Position numbers and translations under genes: made by a program. Below are positions 17,686 to 26,583 of a stretch of DNA of 64,000 bases, one piece after another; the stretch's first letter is position 1; the number at the start of each line of letters is the position of its first letter. This DNA comes from Bradyrhizobium huanghuaihaiense (GTDB taxonomy: Bacteria > Pseudomonadota > Alphaproteobacteria > Rhizobiales > Xanthobacteraceae). The DNA lies in the NCBI RefSeq assembly GCF_007830635.1, contig NZ_VLLA01000002.1:620001-684000 (forward strand), written 5' to 3'. Below the pieces are notes generated by a model. That model had not been told where the DNA came from. It saw only the letters and a program-made list of their open reading frames with translations, and made no database searches.

Positions 17686-18321
17686 TCAGAACTCGACGCC
17701 GGCCTGCGCCTTGATGCCGGAGCGGAACGGATGTTTCACCAGCGTCATCTCGGTGACGAGGTCGGCGATCTCGATCAGCTCGTCCTTGGCGTTGCGTCCG
17801 GTGAGCACGACATGCGTCATCTCAGGCTTCTGCGTCGTCAGGAACTCGACCACCTCGGCGATCTCGAGATAGTCGTAGCGCAGCGCGATGTTGATCTCGT
17901 CGAGCACGACCATGCGCAAATTCGGATCGAGGATCAGCTCCTTGGCCTTCTCCCAGCCGGCGCGCGCGGCGGCGATGTCGCGGGCACGATCCTGCGTCTC
18001 CCAGGTGAAACCTTCGCCCATGGCGTGGAACTGGCAGAGGTCGCCGAAATGGCCGGTGAGCAGGCGCCGCTCGCCGGTATCCCAGGCGCCCTTGATGAAC
18101 TGCACGACCGCGCAAGGGAAGCCGTGCGCCACGCAGCGGACGATCATGCCGAAGGCGGAAGAGGACTTGCCCTTGCCGGCGCCCGTATGAACGATGATGA
18201 GGCCCTTTTCGCCGGTCTTGGTCGCCATGATCTTGTCACGGGCAGCCTTCTTCTTCGCCATTTTCTGGGCGTGGCGGGCGTCGGTTTGCTCGTCCGTTTG
18301 GGTATCCGGTTCAGGCGTCAT
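17686..18321 (-). CDS. cobO: Cob(I)yrinic acid a,c-diamide adenosyltransferase CobO
   Basis: This ATP:corrinoid adenosyltransferase of the CobA/CobO/BtuR family forms the Co-C bond on the corrin ring. It has 211 residues; a charged N-terminal tail (about 1-38) precedes the P-loop [14 protein letters not shown]. The block [15 protein letters not shown] and the C-terminal [19 protein letters not shown] ending are diagnostic. The open frame extends far upstream to 19062, but this only shadows the divergent genes; the ATG at 18321 follows AAGGA. It is divergent from the riboswitch-led DUF1636/cobW operon and starts the cobO-cobQ unit. Confidence 0.94.
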   Translation of the reverse strand: MTPEPDTQTDEQTDARHAQKMAKKKAARDKIMATKTGEKGLIIVHTGAGKGKSSSAFGMIVRCVAHGFPCAVVQFIKGAWDTGERRLLTGHFGDLCQFHAMGEGFTWETQDRARDIAAARAGWEKAKELILDPNLRMVVLDEINIALRYDYLEIAEVVEFLTTQKPEMTHVVLTGRNAKDELIEIADLVTEMTLVKHPFRSGIKAQAGVEF

Positions 18322-18339
18322 CGGTCCCGGTCCTTCGGC

Positions 18340-18368
18340 TTGACAAGAGGCGGCCGGGGGCAAATGGT
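18340..18368 (+). promoter_or_regulatory. Candidate promoter for riboswitch 1
   Basis: A consensus -35 TTGACA at 18340-18345 is followed after 17 bp by a poor -10 (AATGGT, 18363-18368). Initiation about 7 bp further on would fall at the first base of riboswitch stem P1 (18375). The location supports the call more than the -10 sequence does. Confidence 0.4.
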
Positions 18369-18374
18369 GGCCCG

Positions 18375-18569
18375 GCGTTGGTTCCTGTCCTATGACAGGC
18401 GAAGAGGGAATGCGATAGGGTCCGAATCGGCAAGATTTGGGTCCAAAATGCAGCCGCCCCCGCGACCGTGACCGGAGAGATGCCCGAAGCCACTGATTCC
18501 CTAGGGAATCGGGAAGGCGGGGATCGAAGGGCAAAACCCTGCTCCGCAAGCCGGGAGACCTGCCAGCGC
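18375..18569 (+). ncRNA. Cobalamin riboswitch 1 (upstream of DUF1636-cobW-cobN)
   Basis: The closing stem P1 is GCGTTGG (18375-18381) with CCAGCGC (18563-18569). Conserved blocks follow in order: GAGGGAA (18404-18410), AGGGTCC, CAGCCGCCCCCGCGACCGTGA (about 18451-18471), AAGCCACTG, CGGGAAGGC and the B12 box AAGCCGGGAGACCTGCC (about 18548-18564). It binds adenosylcobalamin in the known class and should shut off expression of the cobalt-insertion genes. The ensuing hairpin at 18640-18674 is the likely expression platform. Confidence 0.92.
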
Positions 18570-18639
18570 GGACGAGTTTTGGACCGGCGGACGGGGTGTT
18601 CCGCGACGGGGAAACGGACCCTCGGAAGAAGGTTCGTGG

Positions 18640-18674
18640 GCCTCTTCGCCTCGGCCGTTTATTCTGGAAGAGGC
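18640..18674 (+). promoter_or_regulatory. SD-sequestering hairpin, expression platform of riboswitch 1
   Basis: GCCTCTTC (18640-18647) pairs perfectly with GAAGAGGC (18667-18674), across a 19-base loop. The 3' arm contains the ribosome binding site GAAGAGG of the DUF1636 gene, whose ATG begins one base later. When the stem forms, the start site is hidden, which points to translational control. Confidence 0.6.
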
Positions 18675-18675
18675 G

Positions 18676-19050
18676 ATGACCGTCACACTTCACGTCTGCA
18701 TCACCTGCCGCGCCGGCCAGACGCTTGGCGAGGGCGAGACCACGCCCGGCAAGCGCCTGCATGGTGCGATCCTCGAGGCGGGCGTGCCCGAGGGCGTCAA
18801 TGTGGTTCCCGTCGAATGCCTGTCGGCCTGCAGCCAGGGCTGCTCGGTCGCGCTCAGCGCGCCCGGCCGCTGGTCCTATGTCTATGGCCGCCTGTCGGAT
18901 GCGAATGCGCAGGACGTCGTCGCCGGTGCCGCGGCCTATGCGGCCGCGCCGGACGGCCTCGTGCCCTGGCGCAGCCGGCCCGAAATCTTCCGCAAGCAGT
19001 CGCTTGCCCGCATTCCCCCCATCGCCGTCGTGCCGGAGGCCGCCGAATGA
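18676..19050 (+). CDS. DUF1636 predicted metal-binding protein
   Basis: This small soluble protein of 124 residues belongs to the DUF1636 family. Its cysteines are arranged CITC (residues 8-11) and CLSACSQGC (about 48-56), the pattern of a thioredoxin-like [2Fe-2S] ferredoxin or thiolate metal site. It is the first gene under riboswitch 1 and overlaps cobW (ATGA, 19047-19050). Co-occurrence with cobW and cobN suggests a part in cobalt delivery or in protecting the chelatase step; this is inference, as the family has no established function that I know of. Confidence 0.85.
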   Translation: MTVTLHVCITCRAGQTLGEGETTPGKRLHGAILEAGVPEGVNVVPVECLSACSQGCSVALSAPGRWSYVYGRLSDANAQDVVAGAAAYAAAPDGLVPWRSRPEIFRKQSLARIPPIAVVPEAAE

Positions 19051-20081
19051 ACTCGCTCGCAAAAGTCCCTGTCACGGTGGTCACAGGCTTTCTCGGTTCC
19101 GGCAAGACGACGCTGATCCAGCATCTGCTCAGCAATGCCAACGGCAAGAAGCTTGCGGTGCTCGTCAACGAGTTCGGCAGCGAGGGCGTCGACGGCGAAA
19201 TCCTGAAGTCCTGCGCCGACGCCAATTGTCCGGAGGAGAACATCGTCGAGCTCGCCAATGGCTGCATCTGCTGCACCGTGGCCGACGATTTCATTCCGAC
19301 CATGGAGCAGTTGCTGGCGCGCCCGGTGAGACCCGATCACATCCTGATCGAGACCTCGGGCCTCGCACTGCCCAAGCCGCTGCTGAAGGCGTTCGACTGG
19401 CCTGAAATCCGCTCGCGCATCACGGTCGACGGAGTGATCGCGCTCGCCGATGCCGAAGCCGTTGCCGCCGGCCGCTTCGCGCCCGATCCGGATGCGGTCG
19501 AGGCGCAGCGCGCAGCAGACGAGAATCTCGATCACGAGACGCCGCTGTCGGAAGTGTTCGAGGACCAGATCGCCTGCGCCGACATCGTGCTGCTGACCAA
19601 GGCCGATCTGGCCGGCAGCGCCGGCATCGAAGCCGCCAAGGCCGCGATCACTGCCGAGATGCCGCGCCGCGTGCCGATGTTGCCCGTCACGGACGGTGCG
19701 ATCGATGCGCGCGTCATCCTCGGTCTCGGCGCCGCCGCCGAGAACGATCTCGCCGCGCGTCCCTCGCATCATGATGGCGAGGAGGAGCACGAGCATGATG
19801 ATTTCGCATCCGTCGTGATCGATCTTCCTGAGGTTGCCGATGTCGATGCGCTGGTCGCGTCTGTGCAGCGCCTGGCGCGCGAGCAGAATGTGCTGCGCGC
19901 CAAAGGCTACATCGCCGTCGCCGGCAAGCCGATGCGCCTGCTGCTGCAGGCGGTGGGCGAGCGCGTACGCCACCAGTTCGACAAGCCCTGGGGCGCGGGT
20001 CTCAGGCAATCCAAGCTCGTCGTGATCGGCGAGCATGGCGACATCGACGAGGCTGCGATCAGGTCAGGACTCGGCATCTGA
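19047..20081 (+). CDS. cobW: CobW GTPase, putative cobalt chaperone
   Basis: This G3E-family GTPase is required for aerobic B12 synthesis and is thought to deliver Co2+ to the chelatase. It has 344 residues: Walker A GFLGSGKTT (14-22), the metal motif GCICC (72-76), and TKAD for guanine recognition (184-187). A His/Glu-rich loop HHDGEEEHEHDD (241-252) probably binds metal, and a CobW C-terminal domain follows. It starts inside the DUF1636 stop and its own stop overlaps the cobN start (TGATG), so three cobalt-handling genes are translationally chained. Confidence 0.95.
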   Translation: MNSLAKVPVTVVTGFLGSGKTTLIQHLLSNANGKKLAVLVNEFGSEGVDGEILKSCADANCPEENIVELANGCICCTVADDFIPTMEQLLARPVRPDHILIETSGLALPKPLLKAFDWPEIRSRITVDGVIALADAEAVAAGRFAPDPDAVEAQRAADENLDHETPLSEVFEDQIACADIVLLTKADLAGSAGIEAAKAAITAEMPRRVPMLPVTDGAIDARVILGLGAAAENDLAARPSHHDGEEEHEHDDFASVVIDLPEVADVDALVASVQRLAREQNVLRAKGYIAVAGKPMRLLLQAVGERVRHQFDKPWGAGLRQSKLVVIGEHGDIDEAAIRSGLGI

Positions 20082-23000
20082 TGCACGTCGTCTTCCGCGA
20101 GAGCCGCGGTCTGGAGGAGACCGCGACGCCAAGGGACATCGGCCAGGACCCGGCCGATCTCGTGGTGCTCTCGTACTCGGATTCCGATCTTGCCGCGTTC
20201 GCGGCCGGCTGGCGGCGTGGCCGCGACAGCCTGCCGTCGCTGCGGCTCGCCAATCTCGCGGAACTACGACATCCACTCTCGGTCGACACCTATATCGAGC
20301 GCACGCTGTCGCAGGCGCGCGGCATCCTGGTGCGCCTGATCGGCGGCGAGTCCTACTGGCAGTACGGGCTCGCAGCGCTGCAGCAACTTGCGAAGGATCG
20401 CGGCATCGTGCTGGCCGTGCTGCCGGCCGACGGTCGCGACGACACGCGGCTCGATGCGTATTCGACCCTGCCGGTTTCGACGCTGCGCCGGCTCAAGGTG
20501 CTCTGCGACACCGGCGGCCCGGTCGCGGCGCAAGCGGCGATCGCGCAGCTCGCGCTCGCGTCGGGGTTTTATGCGGGCCCGGTCGTCGGCGAGATGACGG
20601 TGCCCGAGATGGGCTTCTACGATCCTGCGCGCGGTGTCATCCCGGCGCCGGTCGCGGCGGAGGGAAAGCCGCGCGCGCTGGTGACGTTCTATCGCTCCTA
20701 TCTCACCGCTGCCGATACCGGCCCTGTCGATGCGCTCATCGCGGCGTTGCTCGACAAGGGTTTTGACGCGCATGGCGTGTTCGTCACCTCGCTGAAGGCC
20801 GCGGGCGTTGCCGATTGGCTGCGCGCGCATCTGGCGCAAAGTCCCGCGGCTGCGATCGTCAATGCGACGGCGTTCTCCGCGATTGGCGACGACGGCGCCA
20901 CGTCGTTCGATGCCGCATTGTGTCCGGTATTCCAGGTCGCGCTCTCCACTGCGCGGCGTGAGGACTGGGCGGAATCGCTGCGCGGCCTCTCGCCCGGCGA
21001 CCTCGCGATGCATGTGGTGCTGCCCGAGGTCGATGGCCGCGTTTTCGCGGGCGTGGTGAGCTTCAAATCGGCTGCGGAGCGCGATCCCGATTTGCAGTTC
21101 TCGCATCTGGCGCACAGGCCCGACCAGGAGCGCGTAACGGCCGTCGCCGCGCGTGTCGCGGCGTGGCGGCAGTTGGCGGTGACACCGGCTGCTGAGAAGC
21201 GAGCAGCGATCGTCCTCTCGAACTATCCGGGCCGTCCGCACCAGATCGCACATGCGGTTGGTCTCGATGCACTGGCGTCAGTTGAGGCATTGCTGTCCGA
21301 TCTCGCGGAGGCCGGATTCAATGTCGCGCCGGTTCATGCACTTGGTGAGACGCTGCTCAAGCAGCAATTGACCTGGAGCGTTGCAGAGTACCGCGCAGCG
21401 TTATCGCGCCTGCCGCAATCGCTGCAGGACGATCTCGCGCAAGCCTGGGGCGCGCCGGAGACTGATCCAAGCTGCCGCGAAGGCGCGCTTCATTTCGCGG
21501 CCATCACTTGCGGCAACTCGATCATCGCGGTCCAGCCGGAGCGCGGCGATGCGGCAACGCGCGATGCCGACTATCACGATCTCGCCCGCACGCCGCGCCA
21601 TGCCTATGTCGCGTTCTATCTGTGGCTTCGGCAACAGAGCTGCGATGCCGTCGTGCACATGGGGGCGCATGGTACGCTGGAATGGCTGCCCGGAAAATCC
21701 GTCGCGCTGTCATCGGGCTGCTGGCCGGAAGCCTTGATCGGCGATCTCCCCGTCATCTATCCCTTCATCGTCAACGATCCCGGCGAGGCCGCACAGGCCA
21801 AGCGGCGCCTGGGGGCCGTCACGATCGGTCACCTGCCGCCGCCGCTCGCAGCATCCGCGGTGCCGGAAGGCCTGCGCCGCCTCGAGCGCCTCCTCGACGA
21901 ATATTCGACCGCCGATGGTCTCGATCCCGCCCGTCGCCAGCGATTGATCGCGGCAATCCGCGACGAGGCGCGCGCGGCGGGCCTCGAGGACGATCTCGGC
22001 CTCGATGCCTCTGCCGCACCGGCCGAAGCGATCCCGCGCATCGACCGCTTCGTCTGCGATCTCAAGGAGAGTCAGTTCGGCGACGGCCTGCACGTGTTCG
22101 GCCGCGGCGCCTGTGCTGATGCGGAGCGCGACGCCCTGCGTGCTGCGCTTGCAGGACAACGCGTCGCGCCGGGGCCATCGGGCTCGCCCTATCGCGGCCG
22201 TCAGGACGTCTTGCCGACCGGGCGCAATCTCTTTGCCGTCGATCCGCGCGCGGTACCGACACCGTCGGCGCATGCGCAGGGCATAAAACTCGCCGAAGAG
22301 CTGCTGCGGCGTCATCTGCAGGATCACGGCGACTGGCCGAAGGGCCTCGTGGTCGATCTCTGGGGCTCGGCGACCATGCGCACCGCCGGCGAGGAATTTG
22401 CCATGGCGCTGCATCTGGCCGGCCTCGCGCCGCGCTGGGATCATGCCTCCGGCCGTGTCACGGGTTATGACGTCATCGCGCCGGGCGAGCTCGGCCGCCC
22501 CCGGATTGACGTCACGCTGCGCGTGTCAGGCCTGTTCCGTGACGTCTTCTCCGGTCTTGCGCAATTGTTCGAGGCCGCATCCGAGGCGCTCGCGTCGCGC
22601 GACGACGAGGGCGAGGAGAATCCGTATCGCCAGCGCACCTCCCGCGTGTTCGCGCCGCGTCCCGGACAATACGGCGTCGGCCTGTCGGCGATCCCGGATG
22701 CCTTCACGCTGGAGACGCGCGAAGCGGCCGGCGAGGCCTGGCTGTCGGCGTCATCCTGGGCGTTCTCCGCCGATGGCGAGATCAGGGCCGATCGTGCCGG
22801 CATCGAACAGCGGCTCGCCTCTGCCAACGCCTTCGTCCACGTCCAGGACTTGCCTGAAACCGATCTGCTACTCGCCGCGGATTATGCCGCGCATGAAGCC
22901 GGCGTCGCGGCAGCGGCCGCGCATCTCGGCGGAGCCACGCCCTCGCTCTATCACCTCGACGCAACGCGGCCCGAGCAACCGCACGCGCGCACGCTGACGG

Positions 23001-23329
23001 AGGAGATCTCCCGCGTGGTTCGCGCGCGCGCGGCCAATCCGGCCTGGATCGCCGGCATGATGCGCCACGGCTTTCGTGGCGCCGCCGAGATCACCGCGAC
23101 GCTCGAGCACATGGCGGCCTTCGCCCATCTGGCGGGCGCCGTGCCGCCGCATCTGTTCGATCTCTACTACAACGCGACGCTGGGCAACGAGGACGTCAGC
23201 GCGTTCATGGCCCGTGAGAATCCGGCAGCACTTGCCGCGATGGAGACCTGCTTCACCCGTCTGCATGAAGCCTCGCTCTGGCGGACCCGCCGCAACTCGA
23301 TCGCGGCCGCGCTGAGGGAGGCCTCATGA
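20081..23329 (+). CDS. cobN: Cobaltochelatase subunit CobN
   Basis: This is the large porphyrin-binding subunit of the ATP-dependent aerobic cobaltochelatase, which inserts Co2+ into hydrogenobyrinic acid a,c-diamide. It has 1082 residues with typical CobN/magnesium chelatase H blocks: GGESYWQYGL, HMGAHGTLEWLPGKS, YPFIVNDPGEAAQAKRR, RGRQDVLPTGRNLFAVDPRAVP, VTLRVSGLFRDVF and WIAGMMRHGFRGAAEI. It is somewhat shorter than the roughly 1270-residue Pseudomonas denitrificans enzyme. The partner subunits (chelatase CobS and CobT) are not in this window. It is translationally coupled to cobW before it and cobG after it (ATGA at 23326-23329). Confidence 0.95.
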   Translation: MHVVFRESRGLEETATPRDIGQDPADLVVLSYSDSDLAAFAAGWRRGRDSLPSLRLANLAELRHPLSVDTYIERTLSQARGILVRLIGGESYWQYGLAALQQLAKDRGIVLAVLPADGRDDTRLDAYSTLPVSTLRRLKVLCDTGGPVAAQAAIAQLALASGFYAGPVVGEMTVPEMGFYDPARGVIPAPVAAEGKPRALVTFYRSYLTAADTGPVDALIAALLDKGFDAHGVFVTSLKAAGVADWLRAHLAQSPAAAIVNATAFSAIGDDGATSFDAALCPVFQVALSTARREDWAESLRGLSPGDLAMHVVLPEVDGRVFAGVVSFKSAAERDPDLQFSHLAHRPDQERVTAVAARVAAWRQLAVTPAAEKRAAIVLSNYPGRPHQIAHAVGLDALASVEALLSDLAEAGFNVAPVHALGETLLKQQLTWSVAEYRAALSRLPQSLQDDLAQAWGAPETDPSCREGALHFAAITCGNSIIAVQPERGDAATRDADYHDLARTPRHAYVAFYLWLRQQSCDAVVHMGAHGTLEWLPGKSVALSSGCWPEALIGDLPVIYPFIVNDPGEAAQAKRRLGAVTIGHLPPPLAASAVPEGLRRLERLLDEYSTADGLDPARRQRLIAAIRDEARAAGLEDDLGLDASAAPAEAIPRIDRFVCDLKESQFGDGLHVFGRGACADAERDALRAALAGQRVAPGPSGSPYRGRQDVLPTGRNLFAVDPRAVPTPSAHAQGIKLAEELLRRHLQDHGDWPKGLVVDLWGSATMRTAGEEFAMALHLAGLAPRWDHASGRVTGYDVIAPGELGRPRIDVTLRVSGLFRDVFSGLAQLFEAASEALASRDDEGEENPYRQRTSRVFAPRPGQYGVGLSAIPDAFTLETREAAGEAWLSASSWAFSADGEIRADRAGIEQRLASANAFVHVQDLPETDLLLAADYAAHEAGVAAAAAHLGGATPSLYHLDATRPEQPHARTLTEEISRVVRARAANPAWIAGMMRHGFRGAAEITATLEHMAAFAHLAGAVPPHLFDLYYNATLGNEDVSAFMARENPAALAAMETCFTRLHEASLWRTRRNSIAAALREAS

Positions 23330-24489
23330 GCGCGGTTATGGTCAAGGGCTGGTGCCCCGGTGCGCTGCGACCGATGCAATCGGGCGACGGCCTCGTCGTC
23401 CGCGTGCGGCCGTTCGGAGGGCGGCTCGATGCGGCGCAGGTGTCCGGACTTGCGCATCTGGCCGAACGCCATGGCAACGGCCTGATCGACGTCACCAGCC
23501 GCGCCAATCTCCAGATCAGGGGCGTCAGCGACAGCAGCCACCGGCTGCTGCTCGACGGGCTCGCGCAACTGGCATTGCTGGATCCCGACGCCGACACCGA
23601 ATCCAGGCGCAACATCCTGGTGACGCCGTTCTGGCGCGCAGGTGACGAGACCCAGGCGCTCGCCGCCGAGCTCGAGGAGGCGCTCGAGAACAGCACACTC
23701 GCGCTCCCGAGCAAATTCGGCTTCGCCGTCGATGACGGCAGCTCGCGCGTGCTCGCCGGCGATCCCGCTGATGTGCGGATCGAGCGCGATCGCGCCGGTG
23801 GACTGCTGGTGCGGGCCGATGGCGCCAAGCTCGGCCGTTCCGTGGCGCGCGGTGAGGCCGTGACCACCGCGCTCGCGCTCGCAAACTGGTTCGTGACATC
23901 AGGCGGTGTCAGGGGCGGGCGAGGGCGCATGGCCGCGCATCTCGCAGCCGGTGCGGAATTGTCCGAGGCGTTGCGCGGCGAGGCTGAACCGATGCCGGTG
24001 ATGGCCGCGGCGCGTCCCGGCCTCTATCCGCAGGGCGCGCTGATCGGCATCGCCTTCGGGCAGATGCCGCATGCGACGCTCAACCAGTTCGCCGGTTGCG
24101 GACATGCGCTGCGCATGACGCCATGGCGGATGGTCCTCAGCGAAGACAAGCGAACGATGCCGTCCGCGGCCGGACTCATCACTGAGGCCTACGATCCGGC
24201 GCTGCGCGTCATTGCCTGCAGCGGTGCGCCGCGCTGTCGCGAGGCCCACGCCGACACCCGCGCGCTGGCAGCCGCGCTCGCGCCCAACATCGGCGCGGCG
24301 GCGCGGCTTCACGTCTCCGGCTGTGCCAAGGGCTGCGCGCATTCCGGCGCAGCCGCGATCACGCTGGTCGCGACCGGCGCCGGCTTCGATCTCGTGCGCG
24401 GCGGATCGACACGCGACGAGCCCATCCTGCGCGGGCTGAGCCGCGACGACATCGTCGGCAATCCCACCATCCTGCTGGGAGGGCATTGA
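23326..24489 (+). CDS. cobG: Precorrin-3B synthase CobG
   Basis: This Fe-S, oxygen-dependent monooxygenase forms the C20-hydroxy gamma-lactone that allows ring contraction in the aerobic pathway. It has 387 residues with the nitrite/sulfite reductase ferredoxin-like fold. The repeated half-domain motif LIDVTSRANLQIRG is near 50. The [4Fe-4S] cysteines appear as Cys298 and Cys304 (CSGAPRC) with Cys333 and Cys337 (SGCAKGC). Its presence fixes the route as the oxygen-dependent one. It overlaps cobN by 4 bp and cobH by TGATG. Confidence 0.94.
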   Translation: MSAVMVKGWCPGALRPMQSGDGLVVRVRPFGGRLDAAQVSGLAHLAERHGNGLIDVTSRANLQIRGVSDSSHRLLLDGLAQLALLDPDADTESRRNILVTPFWRAGDETQALAAELEEALENSTLALPSKFGFAVDDGSSRVLAGDPADVRIERDRAGGLLVRADGAKLGRSVARGEAVTTALALANWFVTSGGVRGGRGRMAAHLAAGAELSEALRGEAEPMPVMAAARPGLYPQGALIGIAFGQMPHATLNQFAGCGHALRMTPWRMVLSEDKRTMPSAAGLITEAYDPALRVIACSGAPRCREAHADTRALAAALAPNIGAAARLHVSGCAKGCAHSGAAAITLVATGAGFDLVRGGSTRDEPILRGLSRDDIVGNPTILLGGH

Positions 24490-25118
24490 TGCCGCACGTT
24501 TACGAGACCGATGGCGCGGCGATCTACCGGCAGTCCTTTGCGACCATTCGCGCGGAAGCTGATCTTGCCCGCTTCACAGCCGATGAGGAGCAGGTCGTGG
24601 TGCGGATGATCCATGCCGCTGGCATGGTGGGCCTCGAGGCGCACATCCGCTTCACGTCAGGCATGGCGAGTGCTGCGCGCGCAGCGCTGCAGAAGGGCGC
24701 CCCGATCCTGTGCGATGCGCGCATGGTCTCCGAGGGGATCACGCGCGCGAGACTGCCGGCCGGCAATGCCGTGATCTGCACCCTCGGTGACGCCGCCGTT
24801 CCGGCGCTGGCGCAATCCATGCGCAACACACGCTCGGCTGCCGCCCTTGAGCTATGGCGCCCACACCTCGACGGCGCGATCGTTGCGATCGGCAACGCGC
24901 CGACCGCGCTGTTTCATCTCCTCAACATGCTGGAGGACCGCGACTGCCCGCGGCCGGCAGCGATCATCGGCTGTCCGGTCGGCTTCGTCGGCGCGGCCGA
25001 ATCCAAGGCCGCGCTGATGGCCAATCCACCCGTGCCGGCGCTGACGGTCGAGGGCCGCCTCGGGGGCTCGGCGATCACCGTCGCTGCCGTGAACGCGCTG
25101 GCGAGCCGGAGCGAATAG
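24489..25118 (+). CDS. cobH: Precorrin-8X methylmutase CobH
   Basis: This enzyme moves the C11 methyl to C12, giving hydrogenobyrinic acid. It has 209 residues from the ATG at 24489; a TTG one codon earlier is an unlikely start. The catalytic His is in MIHAAGMVGLEAHIRF (His42), matching His43 of the characterised enzyme. GITRARLPAGN and IGCPVGFVGAAESK are family blocks. It lies between cobG (TGATG overlap) and cobI. Confidence 0.95.
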   Translation: MPHVYETDGAAIYRQSFATIRAEADLARFTADEEQVVVRMIHAAGMVGLEAHIRFTSGMASAARAALQKGAPILCDARMVSEGITRARLPAGNAVICTLGDAAVPALAQSMRNTRSAAALELWRPHLDGAIVAIGNAPTALFHLLNMLEDRDCPRPAAIIGCPVGFVGAAESKAALMANPPVPALTVEGRLGGSAITVAAVNALASRSE

Positions 25119-25120
25119 CG

Positions 25121-25852
25121 ATGGGACGCATCATCTGCTGCGGTCTCGGCCCCGGTGATCCCGATCTGATGAGCGTGCGCGCCGATCGCACGGTGCGCGG
25201 CGCCCAACACGTTGCCTATTTCCGCAAGAAAGGCGGGCCCGGCCAGGCGCGCCGCATCGTCGAGGGTATGCTCGCAAGCGACGTCACCGAATATCCCATG
25301 GAATATCCTGTGACGACGGAGATCGCGTTCGACAGCCCCGAATACGTGCAACTGCTCGCCGGGTTCTACGATGAATGGTCCGAGCGCCTGGCGCGGTTGG
25401 CGCGTGCGGTTGACGTCATCGTGCTCTGTGAGGGCGATCCCTACTTCTACGGCTCCTTCATGCATCTGCACACGCGCCTGCAGGGACGAGTCGAGATCGA
25501 GGTGATCGCGGGCATTCCCGGCATGGTCGGCTGCTGGAATGGCGTGGGACAACCAATCGCGCTCGGTGATGACGTGACGACGGTGCTGATGGGGACGCTT
25601 CCCGAAGGCGAGCTCGAACACCGTATGCGCAATTCCGACGCGCTGGTCGTCATGAAAACCGGCCGCAATCTCGCAAAAGTGCGTCGCGCGCTCGCGTCCG
25701 CCGGGCGGCTGGACGATGCCTGGCTGGTCGAGCGCGGCACCATGCCGGGCGAGCGCGTGGTGCGGCTTGCCGAGATCGATGCGGCCGACTGTCCCTATTT
25801 TGCGATCGTGCTCGTGCACGGCAAGGGCCGCCATCTGGACGCGGCCGAATGA
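25121..25852 (+). CDS. cobI: Precorrin-2 C20-methyltransferase CobI
   Basis: This SAM-dependent methyltransferase of the tetrapyrrole methylase fold has 243 residues. The N-terminal glycine loop is CGLGPGDPDLMSVRA, followed by VIVLCEGDPYFYGSFMH and VIAGIPGMVGCWNGVGQPIA, typical of CobI/CbiL. An open frame continues upstream to 24854 but is a shadow of cobH; the ATG at 25121 lies 2 bp after the cobH stop. Its stop overlaps cobJ by 4 bp. Confidence 0.94.
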   Translation: MGRIICCGLGPGDPDLMSVRADRTVRGAQHVAYFRKKGGPGQARRIVEGMLASDVTEYPMEYPVTTEIAFDSPEYVQLLAGFYDEWSERLARLARAVDVIVLCEGDPYFYGSFMHLHTRLQGRVEIEVIAGIPGMVGCWNGVGQPIALGDDVTTVLMGTLPEGELEHRMRNSDALVVMKTGRNLAKVRRALASAGRLDDAWLVERGTMPGERVVRLAEIDAADCPYFAIVLVHGKGRHLDAAE

Positions 25853-26583
25853 CGGGCACGCTGACAATCGCGGGCCTCGGCCCCGGCAGTGAGGCGCTGG
25901 TGACGCCGGAGGTTTCCGCCGCGCTCGCGACCGCGACGGATATTCTGGGCTACAAGCCTTACGTGTCGCGTGTGCCGCCGCGACCGGGCCTCAAGCTGCA
26001 TCCATCCGACAACCGCGAAGAGCTGCAACGCGCGAGCGAGGCGTTGCGTCTGGCCGCCGAAGGCGGGCAGGTCGTCGTCGTCTCCTCAGGCGATCCCGGC
26101 GTCTTCGCCATGGCGTCCGCCGTGTTCGAAGCGCTCGAACAGGCGCCGCAATATCAGGAACTGCCGATCCGCGTGCTGCCGGGCATCACCGCGATGCTGG
26201 CGGCGGCCGCGCGGGCCGGCGCGCCGCTCGGACACGACTTCTGCGCGATCAACCTCTCCGATAATCTCAAGCCATGGGCGGTGATCGAGAAGCGTCTGCG
26301 GCTCGCGGCGGAGGGCGATTTTGCGATCGCGATGTACAACCCCCGTTCGGCGAGCCGGCCTGAGGGATTTGGCCGCGCGCTGGCGGTGTTGAAAGAGTCC
26401 GGCTGCGGCGAGCGCCTCGTGATCTTTGCGCATGCGATCAGTGCCGCAGACGAGAAGATCGAGACCGTCTCGCTGAACGAGGCTCGGCCCGAGATGGCCG
26501 ACATGCGGACTCTCGTCATCGTCGGCAATTCGCAGACGCGCCGCGTCGGCCGCTGGGTCTATGCACCGAGGCGGGTAGAATGA
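25849..26583 (+). CDS. cobJ: Precorrin-3B C17-methyltransferase CobJ
   Basis: This enzyme methylates C17 and drives ring contraction of precorrin-3B. It has 244 residues: GLGPGSEALVTPE at the N-terminus, DILGYKPYV, VVVVSSGDPGVFAMASAVFE, VLPGITAMLAAAARAGAPLGHDFC and AMYNPRSASR are the expected blocks. It overlaps cobI by ATGA. Its 3' end overlaps the convergent cobK coding region by 25 bp, so the collinear plus-strand series is interrupted here by an inverted gene. Confidence 0.95.
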   Translation: MTGTLTIAGLGPGSEALVTPEVSAALATATDILGYKPYVSRVPPRPGLKLHPSDNREELQRASEALRLAAEGGQVVVVSSGDPGVFAMASAVFEALEQAPQYQELPIRVLPGITAMLAAAARAGAPLGHDFCAINLSDNLKPWAVIEKRLRLAAEGDFAIAMYNPRSASRPEGFGRALAVLKESGCGERLVIFAHAISAADEKIETVSLNEARPEMADMRTLVIVGNSQTRRVGRWVYAPRRVE

